A stretch of DNA of 64,000 nt, from assembly GCA_963580285.1 (NCBI GenBank), contig OY757023.1:127442027-127506026 (forward strand), in the 5' to 3' direction. Positions 55,042 through 64,000 of this stretch are shown in pieces. Under the pieces are notes generated by a model. That model was not told the DNA's origin and made no database searches. It worked only from the letters and a program-made list of their open reading frames with translations. The translations under genes and the position numbers were made by a program. Every line of letters starts with the position of its first letter. Position 1 is the stretch's first letter. Source of the stretch: Lucinisca nassula. Taxonomy: Eukaryota; Mollusca; Bivalvia; Lucinida; Lucinidae.

Positions 55042-55269
55042 CACATAGATGTTTTTGTTATCTTTTTCATCAAACGTGTATGTACTCAAGGTCATATAAA
55101 TGTTGCATTTTATTTTATTTTTTTTTTTTAAATAAATAGTAGAAAACATAATGCCAAATAATAAAAACATGCCAATTCAAATATATTGAAAATTTACCTA
55201 AAAAAAAACACTGAAAATTTTCAGATAAAAAATTCTATCAAATATTTTCCTGCTAATAACATCGATGAT
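55042..55269. other. AT-rich spacer
   Basis: No feature seen beyond T and A runs near 55115 and 55200. Confidence 0.35.
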
Positions 55270-55316
55270 GGGTACTCATTGGAACTGCCTCAGTGAGGTG
55301 GTTCTAATGAGTACCC
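55270..55316. repeat. Palindromic repeat, best-preserved GTTAGAACC-family copy
   Basis: Arms GGGTACTCATTGGAACTGCC and GGTGGTTCTAATGAGTACCC around TCAGTGA; 20 of about 22 positions pair. Followed by 'acaatctatgtttttgagta', the signature downstream text of this family. Confidence 0.85.
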
Positions 55317-57687
55317 ACAATCTATGTTTTTGAGTAGAAATAACACTTATTGAATTGAAACTGCAAATCTCCTGAAGGCTTTAAAGGAAGATTGATTAAA
55401 TCAGAAATTCTTCAGTTTATTAGTGGCAAGAATCTAAGCCTGTAACATTTTGCTTGTTTGCAACTGCATGCCTACCCACGCAAACCTCCCAACCTAAAAT
55501 ATTTCTGGCCACTTTGGACACTTTTTTTTTTTTTTTTTTTTTTTGACAGACAAATTATTTATTATGATCACCCTAAGTAGCAGACAGACAGCCTGAGTGG
55601 AAAGTGCAGACGAAGATTGGACTGCTTCATGGAGCAGTCTGATCTGTGTCTGAATGGTTTTCTTTTCCACCTGCACATTTTGGGTACCTCATTTGTGGGT
55701 AAAATAGATTTCTTCAAATTGGATATTGTTATCATTTTATGCAGTATTGTAGTATTGGGGCTATTTGTACATTTGCAGAAAACAAAAAATAGGCTGACTA
55801 GGGTTTTCCCTCAGAATTTGTTTTTAGGGGACACTTAAATTTTAAGAGACATTTGGAGTGGTTTTGAGGGCTATTTAGTAGAGCATATCAAAACTATTAC
55901 TGAATTTGGTGACAAATGGCTTATCATCAAATTAGTGCAAAAAAAAAAAGAAAGAAATTCTCCTGTCATGATTCAGCATGAAACCTGCTCATTGATATTT
56001 TGTTCAAATTGAGTGTTCACTCCCAAGTTACAAGCAAATATATATTTGAAAAAAAAAAAAATGGTTTTTAAAGAAACCAACACCTGAAAAAGACAAAATG
56101 TTAAAAATCAAAGCATTGTACAATAGGTATCTCAGTAGAGAAATTGAGATAAGCTACTGTTGCCTCCAACTTAGCTTACCACAAACCCATCTTAAAATTT
56201 GTTTTAGTAAATACAGGTACATGTGCTGTTAATGGAACTTAACAAACTGGTTGAAACACCCTGCCCATTCTTTCACCTCCCCATGGTGAGCAGGGGACAA
56301 GAAATATACACAAGCATGCATGTTCCTGTATTGTACAGCTAACAGAAGGTCAGTACAGTTGACTAAATAGGTAACTGCCCAGAATAACTGCAATAATTTG
56401 ATGAGCAGTGTTTCTGAAAAATTGAAAACATGTATTTCAGAGGCTTTTGTTGTTGTTTTTTTTTCTGCTTTTTTATGAGCTCTTTTGCTCTTTGATGAAT
56501 CCCTGTACAAATGTGTCTCCCTCTATATAGTTTCAGGGGACATTCCTAACATAAAGGGGCCAAATCTCACAATTTTTGGGGAATGGAAAACCCTGCAACC
56601 TACTTACCCAAGGTCGGCAACTGCAAATGTAATATTTTTATGCTTGGCCTAAGAGGCTTTAACTGTTACAAACATACTTGTTTCCGTCCATTACAAATAA
56701 AACTATTTGATTATTTTCTTGAGAGATTTTGTCTTTTACAACCCTTACAGTCATTTCTTGGCTATTTGGAGTAATATCAAAACCATTTCACACCGGGTGT
56801 TGTGGATATTCGGTTCTATTGCCCAAGGGTGAGGGCTATAGTGCATCAGGTTGTCCATGGCATAGAGAATAGTATTGAATATGCTCCAAACAGCTACCCA
56901 ATTAATCAAATGAAATAATCAAGTCACAAACAACTTTCCGCTGAACAAAAAAAATAAAATACAAAAGTTGCAAGATATCAGTATTGCCAATCATTTTGCT
57001 CTTGACTCTGTTTTATCAGATAATTTTGATGTAATGGTATCTCAAGTGTTGTAATAATCTTAAATCATGGTATACTCTACCAATCAATTTAGGTAGGAGA
57101 GCACAATGCTCAGTACCCTGTATACCTTAAAAATTTGGCCTTCCTCAAAGTCTGTCACATTTCTCTGTTGTCATTGCAATATTGAGAAGTAAAATACTGC
57201 AAAGTGGCAATTGAATTCTTCGCAAAATTTGTTACCCTGTATGCATATATATTTGCATAGAGTTGAATACTATATTAAGTCTTTAATTATATGGTAAATA
57301 CTGTATCTATCACTATCTAAGTTAAAACTCAGATGAGTATTTCAAAGGCATTGTTTTAAAGGATTAGCCCTCAGATTCATACAACAGAAGTAGCAGTGTG
57401 AAAATGGACTAATGCATGTAGCCAGCAGAATCTGCAGGATGGGTAAACCAAATATAGGTAAGTATCTCTAGTTCTGTATTGCATTTTTTGGACAACTCGC
57501 AAATTTGTTCAGTCCAAATATGAAATACATAAAAAATCAAATTGTCAAATATGTTAATTAATATGAAAATGATCAATTTTAGTTTTGCCCATTGTTGTGG
57601 TGCCGTTGGTTTGATTGTGGCATCTTTTTCTATATTTTTATCCCAGAAAAGCAGTTTTGTCCACCAAAGAGTGGCAAACGCGGGTTT
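55317..57687. other. Unassigned AT-rich region
   Basis: No coding exon, terminal repeat or array recognised. Homopolymer runs at about 55523-55545 (T) and several A runs. Short frames show no family features. Confidence 0.35.
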
Positions 57688-58035
57688 TAGCTCACCTGCC
57701 ACGTAGTAAGGTGAGCTTTTGGGATCACTTTTTGTCCGTCATGCGCCCATGGGTAAACAATTTCTTCAAAAGACATATCCTAAACCATCAATCGGATTTT
57801 GAACAAACTTCACAGGAATGATCATTAGGTAGAGTCCTTTCAAAGTTGACACATATAGGTCACAGGAGCCAAAAACAGATTTTTTTTTTACTGAAAACTT
57901 AAAAAATCTTCTCTGAAACTGCAAGGCCCAGGTCTTTGATATCATCAAGTGGACCTCTACCAAGATTGTTCGAATTATAGCCCTGGGGCCAAATATGCCC
58001 CGGGGCCTGCCAGTTTTACACAGACTTGTACAAGG

Positions 58036-58545
58036 AAAAGTAGAAGTAAAACAAAGATCAGGAATTGATACAATTAACTTACTCCATCCATAAAAGACAC
58101 CAAAGGGAAATACAAACATTAAGCGACCAGACCATAATGGAAACCTAAACAAAGGAAGGCCATATGGACAGTTACTTTCCCACAAAATGGCCATATGGCC
58201 ATCCAAAATTAAAAGACACAAGTGATACTCACAGTAAGTAACAAACAACAACATAAATAAATCGCCACAGAAGAGCCGCCTTGGAACGGTCAGTGGAAGA
58301 TTTCCACTGGGGGGCTTAAATCGATTTTACGTGGCCACAATCCTCGCCCTTACTTCCGTCGCGATTTAGACAAATAATTTGTTCAGTCCGCATGAAGGCC
58401 TCCTAACTCATCAGTGCAACATCTCCGTGAACACAGAAATCAAAGAACCACAGAGGTGAGACAACGGTGAGGACTCGACAGCAAGAAACCACTGAAATGC
58501 TGGAGCAAAAGAAAACCAACAGTTAGACTCCGATGAAAACCTTTA
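58036..58545 (-). mobile_element. Penelope-like 3' region, minus strand
   Basis: Reverse of the 43020-43556 text: it starts 'agtagaagtaaaacaaagat' and ends 'ccaacagttagactccgatg'. It includes the hammerhead-like core on the minus strand (58369-58414, with CTGATGAG and TTTGTC). It is inserted in the 167-bp array; both array flanks are of family A type. Confidence 0.75.
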
Positions 58546-58629
58546 AAAATCTTCTTGTCTAAAAGCAGATGGCCAAGGTATTTCAGATCTGGTATGAAGT
58601 TGTATCTGGTGGACCTCTACCAAGATTGT

Positions 58630-60540
58630 TCAAATTATAGCCCTGGGGCCAAAAATGGGCCAGGGCCCACAGGTTTTATATAGATTTATATAGGGAAAAC
58701 CTTTAAAAATCTCGTTTGAAACCAGAAGGCCCAGGTCTTTGATATTTGGTATGAGGCTTCATCTACCAAGATTGTTCATATTATACAGGGTGGCCACACA
58801 CTCTGGAAAACAGGGAAAATGGTGAAAAAAAATTCCCTGCAGGGAAAAATCAGGGAATTTGAAATTTTGCTGAAAATCAGGGAAAAATCAGGGAATTTAA
58901 AAAAAATCTTATCTTTGTAGGGTCAAAATATTCAAATTTTATAGCTGTTCAGATGTGGCTACTGGTGGTTTCTTTCTGCCATATGCTTAAAATACCTTCA
59001 GATCTTATCTTACCTAAAGAGGTGGAGTACTTGTTTGCTATAAATTCTGTTGTTTTTTTTTTCTCATTCCGAAGTGGACAGTTTATTGCAATCTCAATGT
59101 CTGTCATTAAATTTTGATGCAAAAATTACATCAGTGCAGTTAGAAGCCAAAACTGAATTGAGCAACCGTTGCCCCAGAGCTCAAGTAGAAGTATGCATGC
59201 ACCAATATCATATTCTTAAGAATGTATCAAGAATAACACAATGACTATAACAAAGGATATAATAAGGGTGTTTTACCATACCATTATGGCTGTATTATAG
59301 TACTGTGTACATACATTAATACTGGGGTTCACAAAACACAGAGTCCATAATATTAGGTTCATGTTTCTGCTGGTATCATTTGCTGCTGGGAAATTCACAT
59401 GTAGTTAGTATGATACCTGGATCAGGGCATTCGCTTTATCCTGTTCTTGCCCCAGGGTCCAGTTTATGGAAGGGACTAAGGGTCATGGCAGGAGCATCTA
59501 CACAGTTTTTAAGAATGGCCTAAGACAGTCTACCATGTAACCAAAAAGAACAAAAAAGCCCTACTGTTTTAATAAATTGGAGTTGAAGGTTCGGCTACAT
59601 GGGGAGGTTGGAGGCCATATATTTTACCAGTTTTGATTTTGACTACCGTGAAAGTAATCATATTTTAGATAAAATTTCATTTAATTAAGAATATTGTGAC
59701 AGCATTGTGTATAAACATGTCACTTGACAGCCTTTGAATCAGTATATGACTTCTAAAAGTAGGGGCCATTGCGATAATATCAAGGATTTTAATCAGGGAA
59801 AATCAAATCAAATCAGTGAAAATTCAGGGAAAAATCAGGGAATTTGATTGCTTAAAATGTGTGGCCACCCTGTTATAGCCCTGGGGCCAATAATGGCCCT
59901 GCCCAGGGCCCACTGGTTTTACATACACTTATATAGGGAAATCCTTCAAAAATCTTCTTGTTTGAAACCAGAGGGACGCAGTCTTTGATGTTTGCTATGT
60001 GGACCACTCCAAGGTTGCTAGAGGGCATGGCCTGTTTTGCACATTTCATTACTGGTCATGAACAGACTCAATAAAACCCGAGTCTGCTATGTTGGTTTAT
60101 TTGGTGTATTCTTTGCTTCCAAAGGATCTAACTACTCAGAACTTAATTTATCTTCACTGCAGCTGGTATTGTGCCGTGTGGCGGCCGTAAAACGTCTCCC
60201 CATACATCATCATAGTGTAGATTATATTTTCTAGTTCTTTGGGATCATTTTGAAAATAGAGTTCTGCTTAAGCCGGCGCTAGAGTGCGTGGCCGGTGTTG
60301 CATATTTCAGTACTGGTCTGGTCATGAACAGACTCAAACCAGGTCAGCTAGTTTCGTTTGTTCGGTGTATTCTTTGCTTCCAAAGGATATAACTATTCAG
60401 AACTTAGTGAAATATAGCCCTGGGGCCAAAATGCCCCCGTGCCAGCACCCACTGGTTTTACATAAACTTACATAGGGAAAACCTTTAAAAATCTTCTTGT
60501 CTGAAACCAGAAGGCTCAGGTCTTTAATAATTCTTATTGG
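58630..60540. repeat. Duplicated array block, copy A (interrupted by hAT-like element)
   Basis: About 819 bp once the 1,087-bp insertion and its 5-bp duplication are removed; nearly identical to 60743-61560. It contains two diverged 'ttgctagagggcatggcc' segments with 'ttggtttatttggtgtattc' text besides array units. The copies are close enough that the duplication appears recent. Confidence 0.8.
58786..59872. mobile_element. hAT-like non-autonomous element, 1,087 bp
   Basis: Terminal inverted repeats CAGGGTGGCCACACA, with 'cagggaaaaatcagggaatt' repeats near both ends. The 5-bp direct repeat TTATA flanks it (58781-58785 and 59873-59877). The sister block at 60743-61560 has the empty site with one TTATA. 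No transposase. CAGGG-type ends fit hAT, though most hATs make 8-bp duplications. Confidence 0.8.
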
Positions 60541-60742
60541 TATGAAGCTTCATCTAGTGAACCACTACCAAGATTGTTCAAATAAAAGCCCTGGGGCCAC
60601 AGATGGCCTCAACCTGGGGCCCACCGTTTTTACATAGACTTATATAGGGGAAAACCCATCAAAATTTCATGTCTGAAACCAGAAGGCTCAAATCTTTGAC
60701 ATTTGTTATGAAGCTTCATCTAGTGGACCTCTACCAAGATTG

Positions 60743-61560
60743 TTCAAATTGTAGCCATGGGGCCAAAAATGGGCCAGGGCCCACGGGTTTTATATAGATT
60801 TATATAGGGAAAACCTTTAAAAATCTCGTTTGAAACCAGAAGGCCCAGGTCTTTGATATTTGGTATGAGGCTTCATCTACCAAGATTGTTCATATTATAG
60901 CCCTGGGGCGAATAATGGCCCTGCCCAGGGCCTACTGGTTTTACATACACTTATATAGGGAAATCCTTCAAAAATCTTCTTGTTTGAAACCAGAGGGACG
61001 CAGTCTTTGATGTTTGCTATGTGGACCACTGCCAAGGTTGCTAGAGGGCATGGCCTGTTTTGCACATTTCAGTACTGGTCATGAACAGACTCAATAAAAC
61101 CCGAGTCTGCTATGTTGGTTTATTTGGTGTATTCTTTGCTTCCAAAGGATCTAACTACTCAGAACTTAATTTATCTTCACTGCAGCTGGTATTGTGCCGT
61201 GTGGCGGCCGTAAAACGTCTCCCCATACATCATCATAGTGTAGATTATATTTTCTAGTTCTTTGGGATCATTTTGAAAATAGAGTTCTGCTTAAGCCGGC
61301 GCTAGAGTGTGTGGCCGGTGTTGCATATTTCAGTACTGGTCTGGTCATGAACAGACTCAAACCAAGTCAGCTAGTTTCGTTTGTTTGGTGTATTCTTTGC
61401 TTCCAAAGGATATAACTATTCAGAACTTAGTGAAATATAGCCCTGGGGCCAAAATGCCCCCGTGCCAGCACCCACTGGTTTTACATAAACTTACATAGGG
61501 AAAACCTTTAAAAATCTTCTTGTCTGAAACCAGAAGGCTCAGGTCTTTAATAATTGGTAT
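60743..61560. repeat. Duplicated array block, copy B (empty site)
   Basis: The sister of 58630-60540 without the hAT-like element. It shows 'ttcatattatagccctggg' across the insertion point. Both blocks carry the same 65-codon shadow frame, which is repeat-derived. Confidence 0.8.
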
Positions 61561-61850
61561 GAAGCTTCATCTAGTGAACCACTACCAAGATTGTTCAAAT
61601 AAAAGCCCTGGGTCCACAGATGACCTCAACTTGGGGCCTACCGTTTTTACATAGACTTATATAGGGAAAACCCATAAAAATTTCATGTCTGAAACCAGAA
61701 GGCCCAAATCTTTGACATTTGTTATGAAGATTCATCTAGTGGACCTCTACTATTATTGTTCTTATTGTAGCCATGGGGCCACAAATGGACCGAGCCCGGG
61801 GCCGACTGGTTTCACATAGACTTATATAGGGAAACCCATTAAAAAGCTCG

Positions 61851-62137
61851 GCCCCCGCCTATCGGGGCTTGAAGAAGTAGATGGGCTGCATGATGCTTCC
61901 TCCCACAGCTGAAACCGACTGCATACAAGTACTGGTAAACCGCTTAGAGGATCTAAGCCTGCCCAGGCAAAGCCGTGCGACTCGGGCCTTCCATGCTTAT
62001 AAGCTCTATTGGTTTCATTGGGCAGTAGGGCTTGAGATGTCATTTCATCTCAATGTCGGGTGAAAGTCCCACAAAATTGGAAGCAATGTCTCCAAAATGA
62101 CCACAGTGTTGACAGGGACATTAAACCTCAAATCAAC
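61851..62137 (+). mobile_element. SINE copy (GACGTTAAAC-tail family), plus strand
   Basis: Starts 'gcccccgcctatcggggctt', ends 'gggacattaaacctcaaatc', then an A-rich stretch. It is inserted in the 167-bp array of the last family A element. Confidence 0.82.
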
Positions 62138-62573
62138 AAACCAAAAAAAAAAAAAAACATTAAAAAACTACTCGTTTGAAACCAGAAGGCCCAGGTCTTT
62201 GATGTTTGGTATGAAGCTTCATCTTGTTGACCTCTACCAAGATTGTTCAAATTATAGCCCTGGGGTGAAAATGGGCCTGCCCCGGGGCCCACTGGTTTTA
62301 CTTCAACTTTTATAGCGAAAACCTTTAAACATCTGAAACCAGAACGCCTATGTCTCTGATATTTGGTATGAAGCTTCATCCAGTGGACCACTTCTATTAT
62401 TGTTAGTATTATAGCCCTGGGGCCAAAACTGGCCCCGCCTCGGGGGACCCAATGGTTTTACATAGACTTATATAGGAAAACCCATTAAAAATTTTCTCGA
62501 TTGAAACAAGCTGGCCCAGGTCTTTGATGTTTGGTTTGAAGCTTCATCTAGTTGACCTCTATTATGATTGGTC

Positions 62574-62848
62574 TCCTCCCATCGGGGCTTGAAGAAATAG
62601 ATGGGTTGCATGATGCTTCCATGCAGAGCTGAAACCGACCGCACATGAGTACTGGTAAACCACTTAGAGGATCTAAGCCTGCCCAGGCAAAGCAGTGTGA
62701 GTGGGACCGTCCATGCTTGTAAATCCTATTGGTTTCATTGGGCAACAGGGCTTGAGTATCATTTCAACTCAATGTCGGGTAAAAGTCGCAACGTCTCCAA
62801 AACGACCTATACAGTGTTAAAGGGGACCTTAAACCTCCAAACAAACTA
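62574..62848 (+). mobile_element. SINE copy (GACGTTAAAC-tail family), plus strand
   Basis: Starts 'cccatcggggcttgaagaaa', ends 'gggaccttaaacctccaaac'. It lacks a short 'gtcccacaaaattggaag' segment present in the copy at 61851. Confidence 0.8.
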
Positions 62849-63317
62849 CATGTACTATGATTTTTCAAATTATAGCCCTGGTGTCAAAAATGGCCACGCC
62901 CAGGGGCCCGCTGGTTTAACTTTGATTTATAGAGGGGGAACCTTTAAAAAAACTTCTTGTCCAAATCCAGAAGGCCCAGGTCTTTGATATTTGGTATGAT
63001 GCTTCATCTGGTGGACCTCTTCTATGATTGTTCAAATTATTGCCTTGGGGCCAAAGATGGCCCACCCTCAGGGCCCACCAGTTTTACATAGACAAATATG
63101 AAAAACCTTCTCTGAATCCACAAGGCCCAGGTCTTTGACATTTTGCATGAAGCTTCATGTGGGGGACCTCTTCCAAGATTATTTGAATCATAGCCAAAAA
63201 TGGCCTCGCCCCAGGGCCTACCAGTTTTACATACTTACGCAGAGAAAACCTTTAAATATCTGAAACCAGAAAGCCCAAGTCTTTGATATTTGGAATGAAG
63301 CTTCATTCGGTGGCCCT

Positions 63318-63324
63318 GTAAATA

Positions 63325-63355
<31 letters not shown>

Positions 63356-64000
63356 TCAGAGGGTAACACATTTAGCAGAAATACAAGCTAATCTTCCATG
63401 AGGCCCTCTATTATTTACAGTATATACAACAAAGTAGTGAATCATATACAAACATGCAGTAATGACATTATATCTTGAGCACACACAGCCAATGAAGTTA
63501 ACTTGTTACAGCTAACAAAAACAACAACATTATGATAACATACACATGTGGCATAGTGCCATCTTTCATATCAAAACATTACTTTTCTGATGAAAACTTG
63601 TGATATTTGTCTCATTCACATCACAAACACAGGCTGAGGGTTACCGTTAGAACTGCCTCAATGAGGTGGTTCCAACGAGCACCCACAACCCATGCCCCGG
63701 AATAGAAATAAGAAAAATAAAGTATACCCCTGCAAACCCCAGTTAAAAGTGGGTAGTAGAGGGGTGTTCATTACACAGACTTGGTAATGTGATGGAACAA
63801 ACAAACAAACAAAAAAAAACATGATTTTACCCAAGAACAAACTTGCCGAAACAAAACACAAGTTAAGAACTTTGGTCACACACTCACAAACACACTAGCT
63901 GTTCACACATTTCACATTTGAGACCCTTTCATCCATTTTATACAATTTTTGTGAAAGCCGTTAATAGTTTCCAAATGTTTAAGTTTATCAGGTAAATTAT
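63318..64000 (-). mobile_element. CR1/L2-type LINE 3' end, runs out of the window
   Basis: A (AAT)n tract, then 'gtctttattttcagagggta' and 'acacatttagcagaaatac', the same 3' region as the LINE at 34598. The minus strand from about 64000 to 63920 encodes NNLPDKLKHLETINGFHK, matching the end of the reverse transcriptase ORF of that LINE. The palindrome of the GTTAGAACC family lies at about 63637-63684 within the untranslated part. Confidence 0.75.

Larger units (their letters stand above)
57688..64000 (+). mobile_element. Helentron-like element, family A, 3' end beyond window or lost
   Basis: The 5' end is TAGCTCACCTGCCACGTAGT with the fold-back to AAGGTGAGCT, then 'gggatcactttttgtccgtc'. The 167-bp-type array follows to about 63315, broken by a Penelope-like tail, a hAT-like element, two SINEs and a LINE. 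The CAGGTGAGC hairpin end is not seen before the window ends. Confidence 0.75.

Noticed and set aside
60037..61257. Paired 65-codon frames (RLNKTRVCYVGLFGVFF)
   Set aside because: They are identical only because the block is duplicated; the sequence is repeat-derived and also occurs inverted near 39500.

Overview
This is repeat-dominated animal nuclear DNA, probably from a bivalve mollusc. The clues are split, intron-bearing coding sequence, tRNA-derived SINEs that resemble the bivalve RUDI type, many Helentron-like elements carrying satellite-like arrays of about 120-170 bp monomers, and Penelope-like, mariner, PIF/Harbinger-like, piggyBac-like and hAT-like remnants. The species is inferred, not seen. 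No bacterial-type operon, rRNA, stand-alone tRNA gene or CRISPR array was found.

The only host gene recognised with confidence is the 3' end of a receptor-type (natriuretic-peptide-receptor-like) guanylate cyclase on the + strand. Its last four coding exons are at 24484-24636, 39126-39224, 40029-40120 and 40782-40889. They encode the C-terminal half of the cyclase catalytic domain and a short tail. Splice phases match at all three junctions. The 14.5-kb intron between the first two exons consists almost wholly of transposons.

Layout. 1-9300: nested Helentron-like elements (756-8915 enclosing 3199-6640) made of tandem arrays, followed by a mariner fragment split by a SINE. 9855-21445: a second Helentron-like family, interrupted at one point by a 10.24-kb element with 18-bp terminal inverted repeats and a 4-bp target duplication (10108-20347), which itself carries a third Helentron-like element (14187-17668). 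21463-24418: a PIF/Harbinger-like element with a copy of itself inserted inside. 24484-40889: cyclase exons with LINE, Helentron-like, Penelope-like and SINE insertions, plus a 4.95-kb terminal-inverted-repeat element (28602-33550). 41700-44040: a Penelope-like cluster with broken reverse transcriptase reading frames and hammerhead-like motifs. 46448-47620: a 22-bp minisatellite. 48000-57687: mostly unassigned AT-rich DNA with small transposons and a degenerate mariner. 57688-64000: another Helentron-like array carrying Penelope, hAT-like, SINE and LINE insertions and an older internal duplication.

The recurrent theme is a set of at least six Helentron-like families. Each has its own inverted terminal motif and its own 3' hairpin followed by CTTG, CTAG or CTGG, and they share the same design: a 5' fold-back, a CCGT-rich tract, satellite monomers rich in AGGTCA half-sites, then the 3' hairpin. 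These arrays are also the favoured landing sites of the other transposons. Nothing here could be checked against a database; family names rest on visible motifs and general knowledge.
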